Numbered from the stretch's first letter, positions 9,284 to 19,747 are shown. The stretch is 64,000 bases of DNA from Nitrincola schmidtii (GCF_008973715.1 NZ_WBOL01000008.1:62001-126000), one strand, 5' to 3'. The notes: generated from the sequence alone by a model not told the origin. Program-made: numbers and translations.

Positions 9284-11398
9284 TCAGAACACCTGACGAA
9301 AAGGTGGCAAGGCATCAAGGATTTGTCGACCATAAAATTTGCCAGTCAAACGACGATCTAAAATCACCACTCGTCCGCGATCTTTTTCAGTTCTTAGCAA
9401 ACGCCCCACCGCTTGTGTAAGACGCATAGAGGCCACGGGAACTGCTAAATCTGAGAAAGCATTCCCACCTTGCTGTTCGATCCACTCTGCCAAGGTGGCA
9501 TCCACAGGATCATCCGGTACGCTAAAAGGAAGTTTAGTAATAATCACATCGGTGAGATAATCACCAGGGAGATCAACACCTTCCGCAAAGGAAGCCAATC
9601 CAAACAAGCAACTGGGCTGGCCTTGATCAATGCGCTCTCGATGCTGCTGCAACATGGCTGATTTTGATCGTCCACCCTGCTCTATTACTCGCTCTTTAAG
9701 ATCAGAGTTTAATCCTTCTAAAACCTTGAACATCTGTTTCCATGAACTAAACAGCACTAAACTTGCAGACAATTTAGGGAGTTCTGCATTGAGGAATTCA
9801 GTGACCTCTTCGGTATGCTCATCGACGCGACCTGGATCATTGCGCATTTTCGGAATATGAAGCTCAGCGGCATTGAAATAATCAAAGGGGCTCATCAAAC
9901 GCTCACAAGGCGTATCCTCTGGTAAACCAAGGGTTTGCTTAAGGCGATCAAAATTCCCCAAGGCTGTTAACGTAGCAGACGTAATTAAGGCACCAAAGCA
10001 AGCTTGCCATAAGTGTTCTTGCAAGGTTGCGGCGACGGAAACCGGACTGCTACAGCACTCATACTCTGGCCCCTGAAGCGTTTCATGCAATACCACCCAA
10101 CGAGCAGTGGGACTGTTGCCCGCTTCATCAGGGCGGGCAAAACTTCCAGCCAGCCAACTCATCTGTTGGATACGATTGAGTAAAAAACCTAATTGCGGGA
10201 AAAAGGCCTCCGCTTGACCTCTTTCGATATCTGCAAGATTACCTTCCATGGCCTCTTTTAATAACGCAGCTAACTGCTCTAGATACTGCAAGAGTCGCTG
10301 ACAACAATGAGACACTTCTTTTGCCGGTATCATCCAGCTTTCAGGTTGTCTGCCATTCGTGAACCTAACCCTAGGTGTCCGACCTCGATCCGAATCAAAG
10401 GATAAGCCTTCCGCAAGCTCACGCCATGCGTTCAATGCTAACAGAAGATCAGCGATGGGTTGATGCATCCGAGTAACAAGATCATCCAGAAAACTGGAAC
10501 TGCAGTGCTGACTGAATTGCAAAAGCTTTTTTTCCATCCCGCCAATCAAACGCAGCGCTGTTAACAGTCGTAAACTGTAGGAAAAATGACTGCCAGCTTT
10601 ATCCGCAAGATGATGTCCCTCATCAAACACATACAGGGTATTAGAAGGCTCTGGAAGAATAGCGCCACCCCCTAAAGACAGATCAGCCAGCACTAGATCA
10701 TGATTGGCGATAACAAGATCAGCATCAACCATCTGTTCGCGCGCACGATAGAAAGGACAGACACTAAAATTGATGCAACGGCGATTGCTGCATTGCATGT
10801 GATCACTGGTCAAAAGACCCCATATCTCATCGGTAGGTGCATCGTTCAGCTTGTCTTTGTCTCCATCCCAAACACCTTCAGCATAACGTTGCATAATCAG
10901 ACGAACTTTTTCCAGTACCGATGGTTCGACCTTTAGTTGCTCTTCATCCTCATAAAGCGCCATCTGCCCTAAAGACACTTGGGTATCGAGAAGTTGTTCA
11001 GCTTTGTTCAAACAAAGATAGCGCCCGCGTCCTTTGGCTAGGGTATAGCGAAAACTGAGCCCTGCATGCTCAGCTAACTCAGGAAGATCTTTATCAATCA
11101 GCTGCTCTTGCAAAGCGACCGTAGCGGTGGAGACCACTAATTTCAGATTGTGACGCTTGGCAATAGGTAAGGCAGCTAGCAAATAGGCAATCGTTTTACC
11201 GGTACCGGTACCGGCCTCAACCGCGACAAGATGAGATTCACCTAAACGTTTACCCTTTTCATCTGCACGGATAGCGCCCAGAGTTCTGGCAACCGCAGCA
11301 ATCATCTGCTTTTGTGCTGGACGTGCTTTTAAACCACGACTATCCAAAAACTGACTATAGGCAGTTTGTATCTCTTTTTTTAATGATGCGTCCAGCAA
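9284..11398 (-). CDS. dinG: ATP-dependent DNA helicase DinG
   Basis: A 704-residue XPD/DinG-type 5'-3' DNA helicase. Walker A is VEAGTGTGKTIAYLL near residues 60-74. The four iron-sulphur cysteines are in the C..N.AEQ stretch near residue 125 and in CSNRRCINFSVCPFYRAR near 198-215. The Walker B box is DEGH, and motif VI is in the C-terminal AVGRLLRTEKDRG. It starts with TTG; the first residues match the usual start of Pseudomonas-type DinG and an AGAGGG lies 7-12 bases upstream. DinG unwinds R-loops and replication-blocking structures and is part of the SOS response in Escherichia coli. Here it is divergent from lexA with two SOS boxes between them, consistent with LexA control. Confidence 0.95.
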   Translation of the reverse strand: MLDASLKKEIQTAYSQFLDSRGLKARPAQKQMIAAVARTLGAIRADEKGKRLGESHLVAVEAGTGTGKTIAYLLAALPIAKRHNLKLVVSTATVALQEQLIDKDLPELAEHAGLSFRYTLAKGRGRYLCLNKAEQLLDTQVSLGQMALYEDEEQLKVEPSVLEKVRLIMQRYAEGVWDGDKDKLNDAPTDEIWGLLTSDHMQCSNRRCINFSVCPFYRAREQMVDADLVIANHDLVLADLSLGGGAILPEPSNTLYVFDEGHHLADKAGSHFSYSLRLLTALRLIGGMEKKLLQFSQHCSSSFLDDLVTRMHQPIADLLLALNAWRELAEGLSFDSDRGRTPRVRFTNGRQPESWMIPAKEVSHCCQRLLQYLEQLAALLKEAMEGNLADIERGQAEAFFPQLGFLLNRIQQMSWLAGSFARPDEAGNSPTARWVVLHETLQGPEYECCSSPVSVAATLQEHLWQACFGALITSATLTALGNFDRLKQTLGLPEDTPCERLMSPFDYFNAAELHIPKMRNDPGRVDEHTEEVTEFLNAELPKLSASLVLFSSWKQMFKVLEGLNSDLKERVIEQGGRSKSAMLQQHRERIDQGQPSCLFGLASFAEGVDLPGDYLTDVIITKLPFSVPDDPVDATLAEWIEQQGGNAFSDLAVPVASMRLTQAVGRLLRTEKDRGRVVILDRRLTGKFYGRQILDALPPFRQVF

Positions 11399-11463
11399 GC
11401 GAAGACCCTCTGTGTTTTCAGCCTAGAGTTTAACAAAAACATACCTTTTCAGACACAACTGAC

Positions 11464-11515
11464 TTGACGTAGAGACAATACTGTACAAAAATGCAGTAAC
11501 TGTACACAAAAACAG
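11464..11515 (+). promoter_or_regulatory. lexA control region with two SOS boxes
   Basis: Two LexA boxes lie just upstream of lexA. Box 2 at 11500-11515, CTGTACACAAAAACAG, is a perfect CTGT-N8-ACAG. Box 1 at 11481-11496, CTGTACAAAAATGCAG, keeps CTG-N10-CAG with one change in the right arm. Their starts are 19 bases apart, so they lie on nearly the same face of the helix. A TTGACG hexamer at 11464-11469 may be the -35 element; no crisp -10 hexamer was found at ideal spacing. Double boxes before lexA are usual for autoregulation in gammaproteobacteria. They are also 83-117 bases upstream of the dinG start. Confidence 0.93.
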
Positions 11516-11523
11516 GTAAAAAA

Positions 11524-12138
11524 ATGAAACTTACAGCGCGTCAAACAGAAGTTCTTGATTGTATCCGTCGCCATATTGAAGCAACGGGTTATCCACCTAC
11601 ACGAGCTGAAATTGCAAAAGAGCTGGGATTTAAGTCAGCAAATGCAGCGGAAGAACACTTAAAAGCACTGCAGCGAAAAGGCGCGATTGAGATGATTCAA
11701 CACACCTCTCGCGGCATTCGTCTTCCAGACGAGCCTGCTGTAGAAGCTGAAGAAACGGGTCTTCCGTTAATCGGTTCGGTCGCAGCCGGTTCTCCCATTT
11801 TGGCAATCGAACATATCGAACAGCGCTGCAATATCGCCCCAGATTTTTTTCACCCTAAAGCCGATTATCTTCTTCGTGTACGCGGCATGAGTATGAAAAA
11901 TGTTGGGATAATGGATGGTGATCTGTTGGCGGTTCATCAAACACGTGATGTTCGTAATGGACAAATTGTGGTTGCTCGAATCGGTGATGAAGTGACCGTA
12001 AAACGTTTTCAGCGTGATGGAACGCATGTCAGTTTAATAGCCGAAAATGAAGAGTTTGCCCCGATTGAGCTAGATTTAACGCATGACGAGTTAGAAATCG
12101 AAGGACTGGGCGTCGGTGTTATTCGTCAAGGCAGCTAA
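11524..12138 (+). CDS. lexA: LexA repressor, SOS response regulator
   Basis: This 204-residue protein is the SOS repressor. The N-terminal winged helix-turn-helix (residues 1-65) starts [15 protein letters not shown] and contains the recognition helix [12 protein letters not shown]. The C-terminal S24 peptidase domain carries the self-cleavage site Ala88-Gly89 (SVAAGSP), nucleophile Ser123 (RGMSMKN) and base Lys160 (EVTVKRF). All are intact, so RecA-stimulated autocleavage is expected. A 7-bp inverted repeat (AAGGCAG/CTGCCTT, 12128-12148) spans the stop codon without a clear U-tract, so it is a weak terminator candidate. In Pseudomonas lexA is followed by sulA; no sulA is seen here. Confidence 0.98.
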   Translation: MKLTARQTEVLDCIRRHIEATGYPPTRAEIAKELGFKSANAAEEHLKALQRKGAIEMIQHTSRGIRLPDEPAVEAEETGLPLIGSVAAGSPILAIEHIEQRCNIAPDFFHPKADYLLRVRGMSMKNVGIMDGDLLAVHQTRDVRNGQIVVARIGDEVTVKRFQRDGTHVSLIAENEEFAPIELDLTHDELEIEGLGVGVIRQGS

Positions 12139-12183
12139 ACACTGCCTTAACAAAAGAACAAGACTAGACCTTGATGCAGGAGC

Positions 12184-12705
12184 TTACCACTCCTGCATAC
12201 CTTCCCGCAGTTTCTCAACTAGCTGTCTCATCTGACCTAACCAGTTTTGATATTCTGAAAAAACACCTGCATCACCCGCATGATTTGGGTTAACTTGCAT
12301 TACCTGAATTTCAGACAAGCTCGCAACAGAAGAGGGCTTCTCTTTGTCAACTGCTTTCCAGCAAGCCGCATAAGACTGTTGCAACTGATGCAACCAGTTA
12401 TGAGGGTCGGCTTCAAGCTGCAACAACTCATTCAACTCGGGTGATTCAAAACCTGATGTTTCAAAACCACGCACTAAGTCCTCCAAGGTCGTGACGCTAT
12501 TCACATCCACTTGATATCGCTCTGCAATCTCTCTTAACAAGGAGCTATAAGCAGACACCAAGTGAAACAGGATCGACTCTTGATAAGATTCGATCAGTGC
12601 ATGTTTACTCCATGAATTCGAGTTCTGGGCAGCTTGTAACGCATCTAAATGCAATCGAACAAAGTTCAGCTTCTGATTTGTCCGCGCTAGATACACTTCA
12701 CTCAT
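12184..12705 (-). CDS. DUF6586-like conserved protein
   Basis: A 173-residue soluble, largely helical protein without signal peptide or membrane segment. It resembles the conserved protein encoded between topA and lexA/sulA in Pseudomonas (DUF6586 family, from memory). I set the start at the ATG at 12705 (MSEVYLARTNQKLNF) because GGAGGGG lies just upstream and the further upstream frame would run back into topA. Function is unknown; the location beside topA and lexA is conserved, but this does not prove a DNA-related role. An 8-bp inverted repeat (12174-12181 with 12191-12198) covers its stop codon. Confidence 0.78.
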   Translation of the reverse strand: MSEVYLARTNQKLNFVRLHLDALQAAQNSNSWSKHALIESYQESILFHLVSAYSSLLREIAERYQVDVNSVTTLEDLVRGFETSGFESPELNELLQLEADPHNWLHQLQQSYAACWKAVDKEKPSSVASLSEIQVMQVNPNHAGDAGVFSEYQNWLGQMRQLVEKLREGMQEW

Positions 12706-12757
12706 TGTCCCCTCCAGGGATACTTCAAATCGTTCAAAAATTGTCCAAAAATAACTA

Positions 12758-15409
12758 TTAGGATTTCGTAGTGCGTTTTTTCGCCTGCTCAACAACCCAT
12801 CGTCCGTTATCGTAAAAAGCGCGCCAGCCGGTTGCCTTACCTTCCGATTCCGTCATCACATACTGCTCTTTGGTTTTGCGACTATAACGCACGATAGAGG
12901 GATTACCTTCCTCATCTTGAACCGGAGCCGTTAACAAGAAGTGATACTTAGGATCTATCTCATCTTTGTGAGGCAATAACTCTTTGACTAAGGGCGCACG
13001 TGTTTCACGCTTTTTAGGGAACTGACTAGCGGCCAAAAACAAACCACTTGCGCCATCACGAAGCACATAGGTATCGTCCACTTTTTCACAAGCCAACTCC
13101 GGCATGGCAACGGGGTCCATTTTTGGTGGAGCCGGTTCACCGCTACGTAACAGCTTACGAGTGTTTTTGCATTCGCTATTGGTACAGCCAAAGAACTTGC
13201 CAAAACGACCCGTCTTTAATTGCATGTCCGAACCGCATTTATCACACTCGATAGTTGGACCATCATAGCCCTTTATTCTGAAATTACCTTGCTCTATCTC
13301 AAAACCAGTGCAATCTGGGTTGTTACCACAGATATGCAGCTTGCGATTTTCATCCAACAAGTAGGCATCCATGGCGGTTCCACAGAGCTTGCATCGATGC
13401 TTACTGCGCAAAATACGTGATTCAGCTTCTTCATCATCGGCATCGGCACTGACAACTTCATCACCCGGAATGAGGTTTATCGTGCACTTACAACGCTCTT
13501 TCGGGGGAAGGTTATAACCCGAACAACCTAAAAACACACCGGTACTGCCAGTACGAATCATCATATGACGACCACACTCTGGACAATCAATATCCGTTGG
13601 CGTAGGCGTATTAGGTCTCATGCCCTGTTCTGCATCTTGAGCCGTTTCTAGGTCTTTAACAAAGTCAGCATAAAAGCGATCTAACAGAACTTTCCATTCA
13701 AGATCACCGCGAGCGACCTCATCTAGGTAACTTTCCATACGCGCGGTAAAGCTATAATCCATGAGATCTGAGAAGCTTTCATTGAGTCTCTCCGTCACAA
13801 TATCACCCATTTTCAGGGCATAAAAGCGACGATTTTGCACCTCGACATAGCCGCGATCCTGAATGGTAGAGATGATCGCAGCATAGGTTGATGGACGACC
13901 AATACCTCGTTTTTCTAGCTCTTTAACCAAGCTGGCTTCAGTGTATCTGGGTGATGGACGAGTGAAATGCTGCTTTGGTTCCAAAGCTTCTAACTTAAGC
14001 TGGTCGCCTTTCTGTAGATCAGGAAGAATAATATCTTCTTCATTCTTGCCGCGCGCTGGTAATACACGCGTGTAACCATCAAAACGCAAAATGCGACCTT
14101 TAACAGAAAGCTCAAAATCACCTGCATTAACCGTGATACGAGTGCTGGTATATTGCGCTGGTGTCATCTGGCAGGCTAAAAACTGACGACGAATCAAGTC
14201 ATACAAACGCTCAGCGTCAGACTCCATGCCATTTAATGCATCTGCTGTAATCGTTACATCGGAAGGACGAATCGCTTCGTGAGCCTCTTGTGCGCCCTCT
14301 TTACTACTGTATCGAAGTGGCTGTTCTGGCAAATAGCGATCACCAAAATTACTTTGAATATATTCGCGACAAGCATTAACCGCGTCTTCACTCAAATTCG
14401 TCGAGTCAGTACGCATGTAGGTGATGTAACCCGCTTCATAAAGACGCTGCGCCATCATCATGGTTTTCTTAACACCGAAACCTAAACGTGTACTGGCAGC
14501 CTGCTGCAATGTTGAGGTAATAAACGGTGCTGACGGTTTACTGCTGGTTGCACGGTCTTCACGACCGGTGATGACGTAGTCAGCGGATTTTAACAGCTCA
14601 ACAAGTTTATGGGTTTCATCCGCACTGGTTGGCCTAAAGGCTATATCACCATGGCGGGTGACTTGCAGTTTAAGAGAATCACCCTGCGCACTGACAGTCG
14701 AAGCAAACACTTCCCAATATTCTTCGGGGATAAATGCTCTGATCTCTCGTTCACGATCAACAATTAGTTTAACCGCAACGGATTGCACACGACCCGCAGA
14801 CAAACCTCTGGCTACCTTCTCCCAAAGCAAAGGAGACACCATATAACCAACAACACGATCTAAGAAGCGTCTAGCCTGCTGAGCATTCACTCGGCTCATG
14901 GCTAACTCACCAGGCTCCTTGAAGGCTTCTTTGATTGCTTTTTTGGTTATTTCGTTGAACACAACACGCTTGAACCGAGAGTCATCACCGCCAATAGCTT
15001 CACGTAAATGCCAGGCTATTGCTTCTCCCTCTCTATCCAAATCCGTTGCGAGATAAATTTCATCGGCACTGGCTGCTAACTTTTTCAGTTCATCAACCAC
15101 TTTTTCTTTGCCAGGCAGTATTTCATAACGAGCATCCCAGCCATGATCTGGGTCGATACCCATACGTTTAATCAACTGCTCATGAGATTTTTTCTTACGA
15201 TATTCGGCTTTCGCTTCGTCTGAAAGCTTGCGAGTCTGAGCAGCAAGCTTGGCGCGTTCTTTGGGATCTGAGGTGGCTGAGCCGCTGCCACTGGTCGGTA
15301 AATCACGAATATGACCCACGCTAGACTTAACCACATATTGGCTACCGAGGTATTTGTTGATCGTGCGGGCCTTGGCCGGTGACTCCACAATGACAAGGGT
15401 TTTACCCAT
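12758..15409 (-). CDS. topA: DNA topoisomerase I
   Basis: An 883-residue type IA topoisomerase that relaxes negative supercoils. The TOPRIM domain opens the protein ([18 protein letters not shown]) and contains [15 protein letters not shown] with the metal-binding DxDxE. The active-site tyrosine is Tyr331 in YMRTDSTN. The C-terminal third has zinc-finger repeats: CPECG...GCSG, CKLCG...CGNNPDC and CDKCG...GCTN..C, followed by a basic end (KKRTTKS). Length and architecture are normal for gammaproteobacteria. It is followed at 52 bases by the DUF6586-like gene. In Pseudomonas the fadAB genes lie close by; they are absent here. Confidence 0.98.
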   Translation of the reverse strand: MGKTLVIVESPAKARTINKYLGSQYVVKSSVGHIRDLPTSGSGSATSDPKERAKLAAQTRKLSDEAKAEYRKKKSHEQLIKRMGIDPDHGWDARYEILPGKEKVVDELKKLAASADEIYLATDLDREGEAIAWHLREAIGGDDSRFKRVVFNEITKKAIKEAFKEPGELAMSRVNAQQARRFLDRVVGYMVSPLLWEKVARGLSAGRVQSVAVKLIVDREREIRAFIPEEYWEVFASTVSAQGDSLKLQVTRHGDIAFRPTSADETHKLVELLKSADYVITGREDRATSSKPSAPFITSTLQQAASTRLGFGVKKTMMMAQRLYEAGYITYMRTDSTNLSEDAVNACREYIQSNFGDRYLPEQPLRYSSKEGAQEAHEAIRPSDVTITADALNGMESDAERLYDLIRRQFLACQMTPAQYTSTRITVNAGDFELSVKGRILRFDGYTRVLPARGKNEEDIILPDLQKGDQLKLEALEPKQHFTRPSPRYTEASLVKELEKRGIGRPSTYAAIISTIQDRGYVEVQNRRFYALKMGDIVTERLNESFSDLMDYSFTARMESYLDEVARGDLEWKVLLDRFYADFVKDLETAQDAEQGMRPNTPTPTDIDCPECGRHMMIRTGSTGVFLGCSGYNLPPKERCKCTINLIPGDEVVSADADDEEAESRILRSKHRCKLCGTAMDAYLLDENRKLHICGNNPDCTGFEIEQGNFRIKGYDGPTIECDKCGSDMQLKTGRFGKFFGCTNSECKNTRKLLRSGEPAPPKMDPVAMPELACEKVDDTYVLRDGASGLFLAASQFPKKRETRAPLVKELLPHKDEIDPKYHFLLTAPVQDEEGNPSIVRYSRKTKEQYVMTESEGKATGWRAFYDNGRWVVEQAKKRTTKS

Positions 15410-15553
15410 TCAATCGATTCCTTAATGTCGCTATGCGTCGGAAAATATCGTGCATATATAAGTGTTGAGTCGGACTGGGTCAAGTCAATCCGTTAGATTT
15501 AGAGAGTTTAACTTTACGTAAAAGTTGCCATAATAGTCTAAACAGAGCGTAAA

Positions 15554-16327
15554 ATGCGCTGTCAATTGTATTTCTTTGATTCATCTAATGCGACCAGAGT
15601 GCCAAATCTGATGCTAAGTAACAACCTGTTGTACGTATTTCTGATTGCTGCTTTAGGCTTAGCTGCGCTAACGGTTAACTATGTCATCACATCACGAGAA
15701 CGTGAAAGAGAATATCGAAACACACGACTAAAGTGGCTTAAAGAGCAGTCAGAACATACACTTAACGCACTATCGGTACTCAAAGAAATTAATTGTCGAG
15801 GCGACATTATCGATAAGCTAAATCAGCACGCCTTATCCTTGATTGAGGAAATTGGTGTACTGGCACCTGACTCAGAATTAATGACCGAAGTCAGTAAAAT
15901 TAAAGACACCACTGACCGTACTCGGCCCAAGCAAGATCCTTTTAACAATGACCGCGCCGTTCGAAAAGCTCAAATTTATATCAATTTCGCTGAAAAGCTC
16001 ATCATTGATATGGCCAACAAAGGCAAAATGACCGCACAATTAGCTCATACGTATCAACAAGAACTTTACTGGCTGAATGTCTCAATGGTGGCTGATGCCC
16101 ATATCATTCAAGGTAAAGCCCTGATGCAACAGGGTGATAAGGTTGCCGCATTAACCCATCTTAAGCATGCTAAAGCCATGCTGGTTAGGGCGGCAGTCCC
16201 ACAGCATCAAAAACGTGACAGACTACTTCCATTACAGGGATTAATTGATCAATTGCAACCTAAGAAAGATCTTGGACCGGGGGCTCTAGCTGAAACACTT
16301 GACGCATACCTTAAGGAGCAACCTTAA
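15554..16327 (+). CDS. Conserved membrane-anchored protein, unrecognised
   Basis: A 257-residue protein with one N-terminal membrane segment (about residues 25-42, LYVFLIAALGLAALTV) followed by a long, charged, helical cytosolic region. The start is uncertain. The ATG used has an AGAG six bases upstream, but an ATG at 15611 would give a more natural N-terminus (MLSNNLLYVF) and 238 residues. No catalytic motif was found. A stretch with alternating Ala/Leu helices (residues 190-235, YQQGDKVAAL-like) resembles a TPR-type helix pair, which is an inference. It is divergent from topA across 144 bases. I do not recognise a family. Confidence 0.7.
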   Translation: MRCQLYFFDSSNATRVPNLMLSNNLLYVFLIAALGLAALTVNYVITSREREREYRNTRLKWLKEQSEHTLNALSVLKEINCRGDIIDKLNQHALSLIEEIGVLAPDSELMTEVSKIKDTTDRTRPKQDPFNNDRAVRKAQIYINFAEKLIIDMANKGKMTAQLAHTYQQELYWLNVSMVADAHIIQGKALMQQGDKVAALTHLKHAKAMLVRAAVPQHQKRDRLLPLQGLIDQLQPKKDLGPGALAETLDAYLKEQP

Positions 16328-16366
16328 GGGTACACGAGTAGATAAGCGCTGCTGTGTAAACCGTTT

Positions 16367-16591
16367 TTATTCAGCTAGGCTCAATAGCTCAAAACGTGGA
16401 ACCACTTCTGCTGATGGCAATGTCACCGTTTCTTGAAACATCAACGCTGGCCTAACCCAAAGATCCGCTTCTGCATAACAAGGCCGATAAACCACCATCC
16501 ACTCTTCAGTTTCAGAATGACGTGCCACTGCAATAACATCATACTCACTACCTTTGTAATGACGATAGCGACCTGGTTTGGGTAGATCCAT
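16367..16591 (-). CDS. DUF1653 family protein
   Basis: A 74-residue protein of the DUF1653 family. Its core, GRYRHYKGSEYDVIAVARHS, then EEWMVVYRPCY and LWVRPALMFQETV, matches the usual pattern of this small, SH3-like fold. It binds no known ligand and its role is unknown. AAGGAAA precedes the ATG at good spacing. A gene of this family lies next to topA in Pseudomonas, so the order is ancestral. Confidence 0.87.
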   Translation of the reverse strand: MDLPKPGRYRHYKGSEYDVIAVARHSETEEWMVVYRPCYAEADLWVRPALMFQETVTLPSAEVVPRFELLSLAE

Positions 16592-16622
16592 GGGCTTTCC
16601 TTATTATTGATGTGTCTTAAAG

Positions 16623-17129
16623 TTAGATTTTTGCTTTTAGAATAGGCTGAATAGCCAAATGTATCGCGTCCAATTGCTCGATACCCCCTGCTTCACGCCA
16701 ATATACGCTAAAGTGCATAGGGCTGGATTCCAATGCTCTTACCTCTTTGGGAAGCTGAGCAATCAGCTGGGAAATGATTTCGCATGCGTCTTTTGACAGC
16801 TCATATTCACCTTTTTTCCATGACCATCCTTGAGGAAGACCTTGATTAGCAACATTGTCAGTTCGAAAAATCTGCCAACTGGTCCAACGATCTTTTTCGT
16901 CTCGGCTAAGATCGTTACGGAGGATACGGTATGCGGGTAAACGAACCTTCTCTGGCTCCATTTCACCTTTTGCACGAGTGGTTTCCAACTGAGCAATCTG
17001 CACAATAAAACCAAGCTTACGTGCGTGAAGACGCACTTGAGACACCATGCGTTCACGTGGACTGGGTCGAATCCACATAATTGAGCCAATAAGTGACAAC
17101 ATTACCACTATTGAAATTACCCATTCCAT
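16623..17129 (-). CDS. Conserved single-pass membrane protein, unrecognised
   Basis: A 168-residue protein with a short N-terminal membrane helix (residues 3-20, VISIVVMLSLIGSIMWI) and a soluble rest. Similar Pseudomonas proteins are sometimes labelled YajC-like in databases, but I see no YajC features apart from the single helix, so I would not transfer that name. A Trp-rich centre (RWTSWQIF, GWSWKKGEYEL) is the most recognisable part. AGGA precedes the ATG. It lies between the DUF1653 gene (same strand, 31-base gap) and the divergent usp gene (51-base gap). Confidence 0.75.
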   Translation of the reverse strand: MEWVISIVVMLSLIGSIMWIRPSPRERMVSQVRLHARKLGFIVQIAQLETTRAKGEMEPEKVRLPAYRILRNDLSRDEKDRWTSWQIFRTDNVANQGLPQGWSWKKGEYELSKDACEIISQLIAQLPKEVRALESSPMHFSVYWREAGGIEQLDAIHLAIQPILKAKI

Positions 17130-17180
17130 TTTACTATCCTATACTTAATATGAATTCATTCATTTATAAAGGGCACGGCC

Positions 17181-17627
17181 ATGAGCACTTATTCACATAT
17201 TCTGTTGGCAATTGATCTTTCTGATGAATCAGACCAGTTGATCACTAAAGCCGCTGAGCTGGCTCGGCTCTATGATGCCGAGCTGGATATCATTCATGTG
17301 GTGGAACCTCTCACCTTCGCCTATGGCGGTGATGTCCCCATGGATCTTTCTACTATTCAAGAACAACTTGATGAGCACGCAGAGCAAAAGCTGAATCAAC
17401 TTTGCGCAACCGTTGATCACCCTGTTAGTCGACGCCATATCGTCACAGGCCACACCGAATCAGAAATACATCGAGTAGCACGTGAAGTTTCTGCAGACTT
17501 AATCATTGTGGGTAGCCATGGCCGTCACGGTCTTGCCTTATTACTCGGCTCGACCGCAAACGGGGTATTGCACGGTGCACAATGTGATGTATTAGCCATT
17601 CGAGTGAAAGATCAGGATGCCAAATAG
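17181..17627 (+). CDS. Universal stress protein, UspA family
   Basis: A 148-residue single-domain universal stress protein. It starts with the usual strand HILLAIDLSDESDQLI and ends with the nucleotide-binding pattern GSHGRHGLALLLGST, which fits G-2x-G-9x-G(S/T), so it belongs to the ATP-binding (UspFG/MJ0577-like) type rather than the non-binding UspA type. An acidic pair and a conserved HVVEP segment support this. These proteins help cells survive starvation and oxidative stress; the partner is unknown. It is convergent with uup, and the 13-base gap holds only part of a weak 6-bp inverted repeat. Confidence 0.92.
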   Translation: MSTYSHILLAIDLSDESDQLITKAAELARLYDAELDIIHVVEPLTFAYGGDVPMDLSTIQEQLDEHAEQKLNQLCATVDHPVSRRHIVTGHTESEIHRVAREVSADLIIVGSHGRHGLALLLGSTANGVLHGAQCDVLAIRVKDQDAK

Positions 17628-17640
17628 CTGTTAAAAACTG

Positions 17641-19560
17641 CTATTCCTGCATGGCTTCAAGTTCTACCCAACGCTCCATGAGGCGCTCGAGTAGCGCCTC
17701 ATGCTGCTGAAGTGCCTCCAACGCTTGATTCACCTGTGCATGATCTTGATTGTAGAAATCCGGATCAGCGCAAACCTGCTGTAACGCTTCTAGCTTAGCT
17801 TCTGCCGCTTCTAATTCCGCTGGCAGTGAATCTAACTCTCGCTGCAACTTGTAACTTAACTTGCGCGTCGTTGTTTTGGCCACGCTAGCGGCTGCTACGG
17901 GGTTAACCGTCTCTTGTTTCGTGAAGTCACCCTTCTGCTCGACAGCGGCTTGCGCCTCAGCTTTAGCAAGTGCAGACTGGTCGCGTTGACGAAGCCAATC
18001 TTGATATCCACCGACATACTCTTTGATCTTACCTTCACCTTCAAAGACCAGAGTGCTAGTCACAACATTATCGAGAAAAGCACGATCGTGACTCACCAAC
18101 AAGACGGTACCGTTAAAGCCCATTAAGATCTCTTCCAGCAACTCAAGGGTTTCTACATCGAGATCGTTGGTTGGCTCATCGAGAACCAGCATATTGGCAG
18201 GTTTACTGAATAAACGTGCCAAAAGAACACGATTACACTCGCCACCTGAAAGCGCTTTTACAGGCGTTCTTGCACGTTCAGCACTGAACAAAAAATCGGA
18301 CAAATAGCTGATAATGTGTCGAGAGCGACCTTGAACATCAATACTTTCTCGTCCACCGGAAATATTGTCGATGACACTTTTTTCAAGATCCAAACTGTCT
18401 CTTAGCTGGTCAAAATAGGCGACTTCCATTTTGGTACCGATACGAACTTCACCTTGATCAGGCTTTAAATCACCCAGCAATATCTTTAGCAGCGTACTTT
18501 TACCGACGCCATTAGGGCCAATTAAACCGATTCGATCTCCTCGCTGAATTTTCAAATCCAATTGATCGATAATCTGCTTATCAGCAAAGGCATGAGATAC
18601 CTGCTCCAGTTCTACTACTAACTTGCCTGATTTAGACGCTTCATCGAGTGAAAAACTGGCTTTTCCTTGTCGTTCACGACGCTGTGAACGTTCTCGACGT
18701 AACTGTTCTAAGGCTCGCACACGACCTTCGTTACGGGTTCTTCGTGCTTTGATCCCTTGACGTATCCAACGCTCTTCTTGAGCTAGCTTTTTATCAAACT
18801 CAGCTTGGTGACGACTTTCCTCTTCGAGCAACGCTTCTTTCTGCTCTAAGAAGCGCGAATAGTTACCAGGAAATTTGGTCAGAATGCCACGATCTAATTC
18901 AACAATGGATGTCGCCAGATGTTCAACCATGGATCTATCATGCGAAATCAACAAGACACCGCCTTGAAACTCCAGCAATACTTGTTCAAGCCACTCAATG
19001 GCTTCGATATCCAAATGGTTGGTAGGCTCATCTAAGAGCAGTAGATCAGGCTCTTGCACTAAAGCTGCACCTAACGCGGCGCGTCTTCGCCAACCACCGG
19101 ATAATGCCGACATAGGTTGATCCGGATTCAAGTCTAAACGGGTTAATACACGCTCTACTTTTTGCTCCAGGTTCCAGCCATCCGCAGCTTCAATTTTATG
19201 CTGCAGTGACTCTAACTCACGCATCGCTTTATTATCCTGACGCATTGCCAACTCTTCGTAGGCTTGGCGCATCGCAACAACATCAGCAAGACCGTCACTG
19301 ACAACCTGCCTGACAAGGCGATCATCGGCTTGTGGCAAAGCCTGCGGCAATTGCGCAATTCGCAAAGAAGGAGCGCGCCAAATAATGCCACTATCAGGCT
19401 GAACCTCACCACTGATGAGTTTCATAAGAGTTGATTTTCCGGCACCATTCAATCCGACTAAGGCAATACGCTCACCTGCTTCGATTTGAAGTGCTGCATT
19501 ATCCAGTAGTACACGGTTACCCAGTGCTAGGCACAATGCATCCAATCTGATTAAAGCCAT
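17641..19560 (-). CDS. uup: ABC-F family ATPase Uup
   Basis: A 639-residue protein with two ABC ATPase domains and no membrane segment. Walker A boxes are GLNGAGKST and GPNGVGKST; signature motifs are LSGGWRRRAALGAAL and LSGGECNRVLLARL; Walker B ends in DEPTNHLD and DEPTNDLD. A linker of charged helices joins them, and the C-terminal 90 residues form a coiled coil, as in Uup, which uses it to bind DNA or nucleic acid. The first residues (LLDNAALQIEAGERIALVG) fit Uup better than YheS. ABC-F proteins act on ribosomes or, for Uup, are linked to precise transposon excision and replication intermediates. It is divergent from slt. Confidence 0.94.
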   Translation of the reverse strand: MALIRLDALCLALGNRVLLDNAALQIEAGERIALVGLNGAGKSTLMKLISGEVQPDSGIIWRAPSLRIAQLPQALPQADDRLVRQVVSDGLADVVAMRQAYEELAMRQDNKAMRELESLQHKIEAADGWNLEQKVERVLTRLDLNPDQPMSALSGGWRRRAALGAALVQEPDLLLLDEPTNHLDIEAIEWLEQVLLEFQGGVLLISHDRSMVEHLATSIVELDRGILTKFPGNYSRFLEQKEALLEEESRHQAEFDKKLAQEERWIRQGIKARRTRNEGRVRALEQLRRERSQRRERQGKASFSLDEASKSGKLVVELEQVSHAFADKQIIDQLDLKIQRGDRIGLIGPNGVGKSTLLKILLGDLKPDQGEVRIGTKMEVAYFDQLRDSLDLEKSVIDNISGGRESIDVQGRSRHIISYLSDFLFSAERARTPVKALSGGECNRVLLARLFSKPANMLVLDEPTNDLDVETLELLEEILMGFNGTVLLVSHDRAFLDNVVTSTLVFEGEGKIKEYVGGYQDWLRQRDQSALAKAEAQAAVEQKGDFTKQETVNPVAAASVAKTTTRKLSYKLQRELDSLPAELEAAEAKLEALQQVCADPDFYNQDHAQVNQALEALQQHEALLERLMERWVELEAMQE

Positions 19561-19747
19561 ATCGTTTCGCTTACACCTAAATTAATATGGTGCGTATTCT
19601 ACCAGAAAACTATGGTTTGATATTGATTGAAATGACTTCATTCACATTTGTATTTCTATCGAATGCCTCTTCTCAAGTGAACCTAGCAAGCGCTACACTG
19701 TCTTTACTTGTGGCACTGGTCAATGTGCTCTTTATTGGAGGTCTATT

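Noticed and set aside
12128-12148. Hairpin across the lexA stop as an intrinsic terminator
   Set aside because: Seven base pairs without a T-tract; not enough for a terminator call.
17622-17646. AATAGC/GCTATT inverted repeat between usp and uup
   Set aside because: Six-base arms with a long AT-rich loop; too weak to separate from chance.
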